A stretch of 64,000 nt of DNA, taken from positions 4,263,226-4,327,225 of the forward strand of contig CP059069.1 of assembly GCA_017798145.1 (NCBI GenBank). Direction: 5' to 3'. The DNA is from Akkermansiaceae bacterium (GTDB lineage Bacteria > Verrucomicrobiota > Verrucomicrobiia > Verrucomicrobiales > Akkermansiaceae). The notes under the pieces are model-generated. The model did not search any database. It saw only the letters and a program-made list of their open reading frames with translations, and was not told where the DNA came from. The translations under genes and the position numbers were made by a program. Positions 1 to 6,790 of this stretch are shown one piece after another (within the stretch, counting starts at the first letter, position 1; every line of letters begins with the position of its first letter).

Positions 1-1
1 C

Positions 2-805
2 AAGCTGGTTTTCCCTCAGGGCATCTGCCCCCATCTTTTTCCCGTTGGCAAAAGCATCTCACTTTCCGGCTCGGTGAGCCTGCCACAAGCGCGCACTGCC
101 AACGAAATCGTGGCATACGGCCAGCCCCTATTCCTGGTGCCGCACCTGGAGTGCGATTCCCTCAAGGTGGATAATGCTCCAGCGCTGCAGGCCTTGGCGC
201 AAACATGGCGGCACGCGGTCATTGCGCCCGTGGCTACGTCGCCGCGTCTGCCGACATCGGAGTGGACCCGCACCTACCGGAATGCCCTCCGGAAGCGGTT
301 GGCGTTGCTGCCCTACGATCACGCGTTCGCCATCCAGCAGGCGATCCATCAACTGGACGGCATCTGCGACCGGATTGTGAGCTTCGCGGGACGGATGTGT
401 GGAGAGGTCGAGGAGCTTGGGGCTCTCGTCCGGGACATCTATGGGCACGCCCTGCGGGGGATGGTGCTCAGCGTCGCAGGGCTTTCATGGACTGGCCGGG
501 GACTTTACCTCGGCCCGGAATGCGAGCCGCTCCGTGAGAAGGCGATCAAGATACTCACCAGGCTGCGCAGCAAGGGGACGGTTACCACAACCGAGCTTCT
601 CAAGAACTTCCACATGAAGAAGCTGGAGCGTGACGCGTTGCTTCAGCGGCTCTCCGAGGAGAATCTTCTCCGGGTAGAGGGCAGTGAAGTCGTAGCCACG
701 ACCTATCAGGAATTCGTGGAGGGTCTGTATCGGCGTGAGGAGTTTCCACCAGTCGTGAACGAATGGGAGGTGCTTCAACAGCGGCTCAAGGTGGCGAGGG
801 AATAA
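2..805 (+). CDS. C-terminal part of an unrecognised protein (cut by window edge)
   Basis: The reading frame is open from the first bases of the window to a TAA at 805, so the true start is upstream and about 267 residues are visible. I do not recognise the family. The last 100 residues are charged and helical; the stretch reading KAIKILTRLRSKGTVTTTEL followed by RDALLQRLSEENLLRV has the helix-turn-helix plus beta-wing pattern of a winged-helix domain. That suggests a DNA-binding or regulatory tail, possibly of a mobile-element protein, but this is inference. A GTG at 74 could serve as an internal start. It is followed by a sparse stretch and tRNA-Val, a common integration site, which fits an element end but proves nothing. 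Confidence 0.55.
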   Translation, partial: KLVFPQGICPHLFPVGKSISLSGSVSLPQARTANEIVAYGQPLFLVPHLECDSLKVDNAPALQALAQTWRHAVIAPVATSPRLPTSEWTRTYRNALRKRLALLPYDHAFAIQQAIHQLDGICDRIVSFAGRMCGEVEELGALVRDIYGHALRGMVLSVAGLSWTGRGLYLGPECEPLREKAIKILTRLRSKGTVTTTELLKNFHMKKLERDALLQRLSEENLLRVEGSEVVATTYQEFVEGLYRREEFPPVVNEWEVLQQRLKVARE

Positions 806-969
806 GTCAGGCTGATTCTCCACCGATCCCGATTCGCACGCATCGGCTCACCATGCTGGCCCGGTAAATCATTGTCGCCGTGACAGTCGCAACGAAGCCA
901 GTGTGACGGAGTGTGATTTTTTTCGCAGGGATAAGGCTCCCGCCAATCTGTGGCGCACAAAGCTGATCC

Positions 970-1113
970 ATGACATACTCGACAACGATGACGCCTGCCG
1001 ACATTGGGCTGACAGTGTCGGATTTGTCAGTGGTGCAGGATCGCATCCTCTACTACCTCCAAAGCCGTGGTGTATGCCCTCATCAATACCACATTTGGGC
1101 GATTTTGGATTAG
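970..1113 (+). CDS. candidate small ORF, 47 aa
   Basis: ATG at 970 to TAG at 1113 encodes a 47-residue peptide beginning MTYSTTMTPADIGLTVSDLS and ending WAILD. The middle (DLSVVQDRILYYLQSRG) looks amphipathic and could be one helix of a DNA-binding fold or the remnant of a larger protein. No clear ribosome binding site precedes it. A chance ORF is at least as likely. Confidence 0.2.
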   Translation: MTYSTTMTPADIGLTVSDLSVVQDRILYYLQSRGVCPHQYHIWAILD

Positions 1114-1132
1114 GGTGCAATTTAGGGTGCAG
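1109..1132 (+). repeat. tandem imperfect 12-mer containing TTAGGGTGCA
   Basis: Two adjacent units, ATTAGGGTGCAA and TTTAGGGTGCAG, differ at the first and last base. They lie 40 bases from the 3' end of tRNA-Val. Short tandem direct repeats beside a tRNA gene resemble integrase arm-type sites, but no second tRNA-derived att copy is visible, so this is only suggestive. Confidence 0.4.
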
Positions 1133-1171
1133 TCAGTTGCCTTTTTTATCGCAAACCCTTATGGGATAAGA

Positions 1172-1246
1172 TGGTGCGCGCTGCAGGGTTCGAACCTGCG
1201 ACCCCATCCGTGTGAAGGATGTGCTCTACCGCTGAGCTAAGCGCGC
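1172..1246 (-). tRNA. tRNA-Val (anticodon CAC)
   Basis: On the minus strand the 75-nt sequence folds as a complete cloverleaf: acceptor stem GCGCGCT/AGCGCGC, D stem GCTC/GAGC, anticodon stem CATCC/GGATG with loop TTCACAC (anticodon CAC, reading GUG), five-nt variable loop, T stem GCAGG/CCTGC with loop TTCGAAC, discriminator A and an encoded CCA. All stems are fully paired. Confidence 0.97.
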
Positions 1247-1313
1247 TTTCGCGGGGCGGGAGGATGGATGTCTGCGGTGGCTTTTGGCAAGCGGATTTGT
1301 GGATTGATATGCG

Positions 1314-1553
1314 GTGGAAACGAGGTATGTTTCACATAAGCTGATGTTCAACGCATACAATCTTTTGGCGGGCTTCATTTTCGGAGCGATAGGCTGGGGT
1401 TCCTGGCGCTACGGCAGGACTCTGGATCGTTGGAAGCCAGTGGCGATCGGATTGGTTCTGATGGCCTACCCGTATTTCGTCTTCAACAGCTGGCTGCTGT
1501 GGGGGATAGGGATCGGCTTGCTGGTTCTGCTGTGGTTCCAGCACGACGAGTGA
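1314..1553 (+). CDS. small two-helix membrane protein
   Basis: 79 residues from a GTG at 1314; an ATG at 1344 (MFNAYNLL) is an alternative and arguably better start, giving 69 residues. Two hydrophobic segments, FIFGAIGWGSW and then LVLMAYPYFVF / LLWGIGIGLLVLLW, are separated by a basic stretch (RYGRTLDRWKP). The pattern of a GxxGxGxWxYG segment, a short basic loop and a PYF-x-N-x-WLL segment matches a widespread family of about 70 residues often annotated, without evidence, as 'amino acid transport protein'. Function unknown. It stands alone between tRNA-Val and the glycerate kinase gene. Confidence 0.6.
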   Translation: METRYVSHKLMFNAYNLLAGFIFGAIGWGSWRYGRTLDRWKPVAIGLVLMAYPYFVFNSWLLWGIGIGLLVLLWFQHDE

Positions 1554-1788
1554 GGTGGTGGTTGCCCGGGCGCCGCGTTCTGGAAGCTCTTCGAGGCGGG
1601 CGATGCGGTTCATGACAAGGAGCCAAACCAAGAGGAGAGTTGTCAGGTGGGCGAGGGGGATGAGGTAGCAGGGGAGGCGGATGCCCTCAGTCCAGAGTGC
1701 TGGCTCCGAAAAGAGCGACGGCAAGAAGGATGCCGATGCGGCGTTTCTGCTAGGAATGCATGGGTGGCTTCCTGTCTCCGAAACGCAT

Positions 1789-2910
1789 TCAGGATTTGGA
1801 ATTTCTCAGGGTATGGGCGAGGCGGGTTGCGGCCAGTTCCAGGAGCTGCGGGGCGCTTTCGATGGCCTGTTCCAAGGTCATCGGGGAATTCATGATGGAG
1901 GCGATCCCATCGAAGTGGCCGTGCAGTAGTTCCTCGTCCGCGAGGCGGCCCGCAAGGGCATAGACTGGCACACCGTGCTTCCGGGCGAGTTTTGAAACCC
2001 CATGCGGGGTTTTGCCTTCGAGCGTCTGGGAGTCGAGCGAACCCTCTGCGGTGATGACCAGACCGGCGAGGGCGATGAGTTTTTCTGCGCCGAGGGCTCC
2101 GGCGATGCAGTCGAAACCCGATTCGAGGGAGGCGGAGCAGAAGGTCATGAGGCCGTATCCGAGCCCTCCGGCGGCACCTGCGCCAGGGGTTTCCTGGAAG
2201 CGGGTTCCGAAATGTGCGCCGCAAATCTCCGCGAACCGGGAGAGGCCTGCTTCGGCGGATTCCATGGCCTCCGGCGGCAGCCCTTTCTGTGAGCCATAGA
2301 CTCGGGTCGCGCCCCGTGGGCCGAGGAGTGGGTTGGAAACATCACAGGCAACGCGGATGGGTGGGAGTTTGCGGAGACCGGAAGAGTCGATGGAGGTGAT
2401 GCGCGGGAAGTTGAGAGGGATGGCATCGAGGTTGTTCCCGCTTTCATCCAGGAAACGGCAGCCGAGGGCGGAGGCCAGGCCGATTCCCGCGTCGTTGGTG
2501 GCGCTGCCGCCTATGCCTACGATGATGCGTGATGCTCCGGCAGAGGCGGCTGCGAGGAGCAGCTGTCCGACCCCGAAGGTGGATGAACGTTGGACATCGC
2601 GTTCGTTTTCCGCGATCCGCCAGAGACCGTTCGCCTGGGAGGACTCGATGATGGCGGTGCCGTCCGCCATGAGCAGCCATGAGGCCTCGACATCGCGCCC
2701 GAGGGCATCGGAGACCGTGGTTCCGGCGGGTTTGACGTCATCGGAGGCATCCCGGAAAGCATCCAGGATGCCCTCTCCGCCGTCGGCAAGGGGCAGAAGG
2801 ATGTAGGCGGCATCCGGGAAAACCTTGGCAAAGCCGTCGCGTATCGCCTGCGCCGCCACGCGCCCGGTCAGGGAGCCCTTGAACTTGTCCGGCGCGATGA
2901 GGATATGCAC
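1789..2910 (-). CDS. glycerate kinase (glycerate 2-kinase, GarK/GlxK type)
   Basis: Phosphorylates D-glycerate with ATP, feeding glycolysis from glyoxylate or glycolate. The 373-residue protein starts HILIAPDKFKGSL, the family N-terminus, has the conserved segment PLADGGEG near residue 45, GIGGSATNDAGIG in the middle and PGAGAAGGLGYG towards the C-terminus, and has usual length. The frame stays open upstream to 3066, but residues before the GTG at 2910 do not resemble the family and would overlap the rplY promoter, so GTG 2910 is chosen. It is divergent from rplY. No other glycerate-pathway gene is adjacent, though a hydroxyacid dehydrogenase lies at 30793. Confidence 0.93.
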   Translation of the reverse strand: MHILIAPDKFKGSLTGRVAAQAIRDGFAKVFPDAAYILLPLADGGEGILDAFRDASDDVKPAGTTVSDALGRDVEASWLLMADGTAIIESSQANGLWRIAENERDVQRSSTFGVGQLLLAAASAGASRIIVGIGGSATNDAGIGLASALGCRFLDESGNNLDAIPLNFPRITSIDSSGLRKLPPIRVACDVSNPLLGPRGATRVYGSQKGLPPEAMESAEAGLSRFAEICGAHFGTRFQETPGAGAAGGLGYGLMTFCSASLESGFDCIAGALGAEKLIALAGLVITAEGSLDSQTLEGKTPHGVSKLARKHGVPVYALAGRLADEELLHGHFDGIASIMNSPMTLEQAIESAPQLLELAATRLAHTLRNSKS

Positions 2911-2985
2911 GGGGACGAGCTTCGCCCGCTTGCCCCGGCAGGTCGAGCCATCGCTGAAGATTTGTTTGAAAGCTTGAACAAGTTT

Positions 2986-3012
2986 TTGACAAGCCTCGAT
3001 TTGCCGTATACA
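2986..3012 (+). promoter_or_regulatory. candidate sigma-70 promoter of rplY
   Basis: A perfect TTGACA (2986-2991) and a TATACA (3007-3012) lie 67 bases upstream of the rplY start, with a 15-base spacer, shorter than the usual 16-18. The stretch is AT-rich against a GC-rich background and lies in the divergent gap with the glycerate kinase gene. Box quality supports it; the spacing lowers confidence. Confidence 0.5.
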
Positions 3013-3078
3013 GAACGCGCCCCGCAGGAGGAAAAGCCCCTTGCGGAAACGAAGATCCACCACCAACCGATTTTAGAA

Positions 3079-3711
3079 ATGTCCAAGGCAACCACACTCA
3101 AAGCGGCTCCCCGCCTCCGCAGCGGCTCCGGGAAACTCAAGCAAATGCGCCGCGAAGGCTGGCTCCCCTCCGTGGTTTACGGGCGCGGTGTCGAAAGCGA
3201 GAACCTCAAGGTGGACGCCAAGACCTTTTCCGAGCTGCTCGCCCACAGCTCCTCGGACAGCATCCTGATCAACCTTGATGTCGAGGGCGAAGGCACCCGC
3301 TCGGTGTTCCTCAAGACCATCCAGCACGATCCGCTGACCGGTCATGCGCTGCATGTCGATTTCCTGGCGGTCAATGACAAGACCGAAATCACCGCCAACA
3401 TCCCCGTGCATCTCATCGGTGAGGCCAAGGGTGTCAAGGCCGGCGGTATTCTCGAGCAATACGCCCACACGATCGAGATCATCTGCCTTCCCAAGGATCT
3501 CCCGGATTTCCTGGAAAAAGATGTGACCTCACTTGATGAGGGAGATTCACTCCACATCGGTGAATTGGATTTTCCGGCCGGTGTCAAGGCCACCCACGCG
3601 GCGGATGTCGTTGTGGCGCATATCGGAAAACCGGCAGCCCTCGTTTCCGAGCAGGCGGCAGTCACCGAAGCAGCCCCTGCTGTTGCCAAGGCGGCCAAGC
3701 CGGATGCCTGA
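3079..3711 (+). CDS. rplY: 50S ribosomal protein L25 (general stress protein CTC form)
   Basis: 210 residues, the long form of L25 (TL5/CTC family) that binds 5S rRNA. The N-terminal domain (about 1-95) has the typical LRSGSGKLKQMRREGWLPSV and VYGRG segments; the C-terminal beta domain (about 100-190) ends in an Ala-rich tail. The ATG at 3079 is chosen because MSKATTLKA opens the L25 homology; the frame is open upstream but that part would overlap the divergent promoter region. It is followed by a strong terminator and then pth, the common L25-Pth pairing. Confidence 0.96.
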   Translation: MSKATTLKAAPRLRSGSGKLKQMRREGWLPSVVYGRGVESENLKVDAKTFSELLAHSSSDSILINLDVEGEGTRSVFLKTIQHDPLTGHALHVDFLAVNDKTEITANIPVHLIGEAKGVKAGGILEQYAHTIEIICLPKDLPDFLEKDVTSLDEGDSLHIGELDFPAGVKATHAADVVVAHIGKPAALVSEQAAVTEAAPAVAKAAKPDA

Positions 3712-3739
3712 GCGAACCCGATACAATCCGTTCCAACGG

Positions 3740-3769
3740 ACGCCCGGGGATTGATTCCCCGGGCGTTTT
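3740..3769 (+). terminator. rho-independent terminator after rplY
   Basis: Perfect 11-bp stem ACGCCCGGGGA (3740-3750) and TCCCCGGGCGT (3756-3766) with loop TTGAT, followed by T residues. It lies between rplY and pth, so it may also attenuate read-through into the pth-rpsF-ssb genes. Confidence 0.85.
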
Positions 3770-3793
3770 CGTTTACCAGGAATACGCCTGCAA

Positions 3794-4468
3794 ATGGATG
3801 CTCCGCAAACCAAAATGCCGATATCGCTGGTCATAGGCCTGGGGAATCCGGGCAGGCAGTATGAAGGCACACGCCACAACGTGGGCTTCATGCTGCTAGA
3901 CAGGATCGCTGCGGCGGAGGGCGTGGAGTTCAGATCCGAGCCGCGTTTCCAGGCGCACATCGCGAAGCTGGCCGACGGCACGCTCCTCATGAAGCCTCAG
4001 ACATTCATGAATCTGAGCGGCCGTTCGGTGCGGCAGCTGATGGCGTTTTTCAAATGGGATCCGGAACGCATGCTCGTTGCCTATGACGACGTAGCCCTGC
4101 CGCTCGGCCACCTGCGTTTCCGGGAAAAAGGCTCTGCGGGAGGGCACAACGGGATCAAATCGCTCATCGAGCACCTCGGCGGCGAGGGTTTCCCCCGCCT
4201 GAAAATGGGGATAGGCGCAGCCCAGGGCGGGGCTGGCATGACCGGACACGTGCTGGGGAAGTTCGCACCCGATGAGCGGGAAAGCCTTGAAAACATGCTT
4301 GCCACCGCCCTGGAAGCGGTTCAGCTTTCGCGCTCCCAAGGTGTCGCCTTGGCTTCAAACCGTTTCAACACACCACGCAACAAACCAACCCCGAACAACC
4401 AAGATGAGCCGCAAATACGAAGGCCTGATAGTCCTGACCACCAAGAGCCAGGAAGGCAGCATGGATGA
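3794..4468 (+). CDS. pth: peptidyl-tRNA hydrolase
   Basis: Releases tRNA from peptidyl-tRNA dropped from ribosomes. The 224-residue protein has VIGLGNPGRQYEGTRHNVGF near its start with the catalytic His of the RHNVGF segment, the substrate-binding KPQTFMNLSG (about residues 70-80) and YDDVALPLG with the conserved Asp. The family core ends near residue 190. The last 30 or so residues are a low-complexity polar tail read through the beginning of rpsF: the stop at 4468 lies 65 bases inside rpsF. ATG 3794 is used; an ATG at 3815 directly before the PISLVIGLGNPG homology is possible. Confidence 0.95.
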   Translation: MDAPQTKMPISLVIGLGNPGRQYEGTRHNVGFMLLDRIAAAEGVEFRSEPRFQAHIAKLADGTLLMKPQTFMNLSGRSVRQLMAFFKWDPERMLVAYDDVALPLGHLRFREKGSAGGHNGIKSLIEHLGGEGFPRLKMGIGAAQGGAGMTGHVLGKFAPDERESLENMLATALEAVQLSRSQGVALASNRFNTPRNKPTPNNQDEPQIRRPDSPDHQEPGRQHG

Positions 4469-4691
4469 CCTTGTCACCGCAATCTCCAAGGACATCGAGT
4501 CCGAAGGGGCGAAGGTGGAGAAAATCGAGAACATGGGCCGCAAGGACTTCGCCTACACCCCTCGCAAGATCAACGGTGCGCATTACGTCACCTACACGAT
4601 CTCCGGCGGGCCGGAATGCATCACCAAGATCAAGGCAAAGCTCGCCCTGAACGATTCGGTTTACATGAACCAGTTCAACCGCGTGGCATAA
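4404..4691 (+). CDS. rpsF: 30S ribosomal protein S6
   Basis: 95 residues, normal S6 length. Opens SRKYEGLIVLTTKSQEG and carries GRKDFAYTPRKINGAHYV, the typical S6 core that docks beside S18 on the 30S platform. The ATG at 4404 fits the family start and lies within the 3' end of pth, so its translation is probably coupled to pth. ssb follows after about 50 bases. rpsR (S18) and rplI (L9), which often share this operon, are absent here. Confidence 0.96.
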   Translation: MSRKYEGLIVLTTKSQEGSMDDLVTAISKDIESEGAKVEKIENMGRKDFAYTPRKINGAHYVTYTISGGPECITKIKAKLALNDSVYMNQFNRVA

Positions 4692-4742
4692 CTCCCGTCC
4701 GGCATCTCGCCGAATCCCCCATATCCCACCTCACCTTTTCCT

Positions 4743-5195
4743 ATGGCCAACCTCAACAAAGTGATGCTGATCGGCAACCTGACACGCGATCCCGAATTGC
4801 GGCACACCCCGAAAGGCTCCGCCGTGGCCGATCTGAGCATCGCCGTGAACCGCAGGACCCAGGACGGCAACGGTGGCTGGAGGGATGAGACAATCTTCGT
4901 GGATGTCACCGTCTGGGGAAACACCGCTGAGAACGCCCATAAATACCTGACCAAAGGCCGTGGCGTCTTCATTGAAGGTCGCCTGCAGATGGATACCTGG
5001 GACGACAAGGAAACCGGCAAAAAGCGCAGCAAGCTCAAGGTCGTCGGGGAAATCCTCCAGTTCCTTCCGGACGGGAAGGGCGGAGCCACCAGGCAATACA
5101 ACAGCGAGGAGGGCGGAAGCTCCGGCGGCGACCGCCAGGGCGGTTCCCCGGCACCCGCCGGCGATTACGAGGAAGAGGACGACATCCCGTTCTGA
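4743..5195 (+). CDS. ssb: single-stranded DNA-binding protein
   Basis: 150 residues. OB-fold domain in residues 1-105 (NKVMLIGNLTRDPELRHTPK, then VDVTVWGNTAENAHKYLTKG and FIEGRLQMDTWDDKETGKKR), a Gly/Ser/Pro-rich linker, and an acidic C-terminal tip EEEDDIPF, the conserved docking motif for replication and repair partners. It is the last gene of the pth-rpsF-ssb run and converges on pyrB only 16 bases away. Confidence 0.97.
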   Translation: MANLNKVMLIGNLTRDPELRHTPKGSAVADLSIAVNRRTQDGNGGWRDETIFVDVTVWGNTAENAHKYLTKGRGVFIEGRLQMDTWDDKETGKKRSKLKVVGEILQFLPDGKGGATRQYNSEEGGSSGGDRQGGSPAPAGDYEEEDDIPF

Positions 5196-5211
5196 TCCTT
5201 TTCGGGGGCGG

Positions 5212-6138
5212 CTAGCGTTCCGAATTCGCCGGCTTCAGGTAATAGAGCACGGCCATGCGGGCGGCGATGCCGTTTTCCACCTGGTCGTTGATGAGCGAGC
5301 GTTCGTAATCCATCACCGCATCGCAAAGCTCAACACCGCGGTTCACCGGGCCGGGGTGCATGAGATACAGGCCGCGTTTGCGGATTTCCTCCAGGCGCGC
5401 GTCGGTGATGCCGTAGAGCCTGTGATACTCGCGTATGGAGGGGAAAAACGGCGCGTCCTGCCGCTCCATCTGGACACGGAGCAGATAGATGATGTCAGGC
5501 TCCCACCTCATCGCCTCCGCATGGTCCGTGAAACGCACGATGTTCTCCGGGCCGTTCCTCGGCAGCAGCGAGCCGGGGCCGAGGAAGGCGACGTCGACCC
5601 CGAGTTTTTTGAGGATGCAGGAAGTGGAGCGCGCGACGCGGGAGTGCAGGATGTCTCCGATGATGAGGACTTTCTTCCCGGCGGGTTCGGGGAATTTCTC
5701 CTTGATGGTGAAAGCGTCCAGCAAGGCCTGGGTGGGGTGGGCGTGGGCGCCGTCCCCGGCATTGATGACTGATGCCTTGGTCTGCGCCGCGATCGCTGCC
5801 GGCAGGCCGGAGCGGGAGTGGCGGACGATGATGTAGTCCGTGCGCATCGCCTGCAAGGTCTCCACCGTCTCGCGAACCGATTCGCCCTTGGTGATGGAGG
5901 AATGCCTGACATCGAAATTCGTCACATCCGCCGAAAGCCTTTTTGCAGCGACCTCGAAGGACGAATGCGTGCGGGTGGATGGCTCGTAGAAAAGCGTGAG
6001 AACCGATTTCCCTTTGAGCGCAGGAACCTTTTTCACGGAACGTGTGAAGAGCTCCTTGAAAGGGGCGGCCTGATCCAGCAGGAGGTCGATTTCCCCTCGT
6101 TCAAGCGATGCGATGTCGAGCAGGTCTTTACGGGCCAT
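5212..6138 (-). CDS. pyrB: aspartate carbamoyltransferase catalytic subunit
   Basis: Second step of de novo pyrimidine synthesis: carbamoyl phosphate plus aspartate to N-carbamoylaspartate. 308 residues, standard length. Carbamoyl-phosphate loop STRT at 54-57, HPTQALLDA in the middle domain, and MHPGPVNRG near residue 263 closing the active site. It overlaps the upstream membrane-protein gene by 11 bases, and that gene overlaps purD-pyrR, so the three genes form a tightly packed minus-strand operon. No pyrI regulatory chain or pyrC is next to it. Confidence 0.96.
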   Translation of the reverse strand: MARKDLLDIASLERGEIDLLLDQAAPFKELFTRSVKKVPALKGKSVLTLFYEPSTRTHSSFEVAAKRLSADVTNFDVRHSSITKGESVRETVETLQAMRTDYIIVRHSRSGLPAAIAAQTKASVINAGDGAHAHPTQALLDAFTIKEKFPEPAGKKVLIIGDILHSRVARSTSCILKKLGVDVAFLGPGSLLPRNGPENIVRFTDHAEAMRWEPDIIYLLRVQMERQDAPFFPSIREYHRLYGITDARLEEIRKRGLYLMHPGPVNRGVELCDAVMDYERSLINDQVENGIAARMAVLYYLKPANSER

Positions 6139-6790
6139 TTTGGAAAAGGGGTGCGTAGTGTAGGAGTCCGAAGGCGGAGGTTAGGAAAACCAGCATGAAG
6201 ATCAGCGCGGCATGGTGCCGTGAGCGCGGCTTGCGCATGGCGATGTATAGGGAAACCGCCAGGGACAAGGCGAGCAGAACGATGGGTGTGATGGGGGCCG
6301 TGCGCTGGTAGGCGCATGCCGCCGCCGCGAGTGCAAGGAGATATCCGGGTGCATAGAGCAGCGGATGGGCCGTCTGCCTGCGGAGGTGTGACGCCGGATC
6401 CGAGCCGGGATTCTGCAACTGAGCCAGAGCCTCGCGTTTGCGGATCTGGGCGATATCGCGGGGATCATGGCGGTGGGCGGGAAGGGCGGTCTTGTTCATG
6501 GCAGGCACCGGTGGGGCGGGTGCCAAAGGGAGATCGTGCTTGCGGAGGCGATGCGCCGCAGCGGCCTCCACCCGGCTGGGGATGGGCGCTATGTCCAGTT
6601 GGATGACCGCTTCAACTGGCTTCGCCATCGCCGCCTCGGCCCCGAGGGGGGCTGCTGCGGGATCACTTGCGGGCGGCATGGTTGGCTTCGCCGCTGGGGC
6701 TTTTTCCGGCTGTGCGGGGGGGGGCGGCACCCCCATGCCCTCGCGAAGCGCGGCAATCTCTTCCGGGCTCTTTTTCTTATCGGGTATCAT
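6128..6790 (-). CDS. proline/alanine-rich membrane protein between purD-pyrR and pyrB
   Basis: 220 residues. The N-terminal 135 are low complexity and rich in Pro and Ala (VPPPPAQPEKAPAAKP), presumably disordered and cytoplasmic. The C-terminal third has three hydrophobic segments (YLLALAAAACAY, ITPIVLLALSLAVSLYIAM and ALIFMLVFLTSAFGLLHYA) separated by short basic loops. No known family recognised. It overlaps the upstream purD-pyrR stop by 4 bases and the downstream pyrB start by 11, so it is translationally coupled to nucleotide-synthesis enzymes. A role in their membrane association is conceivable, but nothing in the sequence shows it. Confidence 0.75.
   Translation of the reverse strand: MIPDKKKSPEEIAALREGMGVPPPPAQPEKAPAAKPTMPPASDPAAAPLGAEAAMAKPVEAVIQLDIAPIPSRVEAAAAHRLRKHDLPLAPAPPVPAMNKTALPAHRHDPRDIAQIRKREALAQLQNPGSDPASHLRRQTAHPLLYAPGYLLALAAAACAYQRTAPITPIVLLALSLAVSLYIAMRKPRSRHHAALIFMLVFLTSAFGLLHYAPLFQNGP

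Larger units (their letters stand above)
806..1171. other. sparse stretch between the edge gene and tRNA-Val
   Basis: About 365 bases without a convincing gene. It contains one short candidate reading frame (970-1113) and a tandem pair of GGGTGCA-containing 12-mers (1109-1132), listed separately. Nothing else was recognised. The position next to a tRNA gene makes a decayed integration site plausible, but no integrase is visible in the window. Confidence 0.4.

Noticed and set aside
1554..1724. Minus-strand frame with a hydrophobic stretch (LIPLAHLTTLLLVWLLVMN)
   Set aside because: The hydrophobic part is short and the frame continues as antisense of the small membrane protein at 1314. A real tiny gene cannot be excluded but support is too weak.
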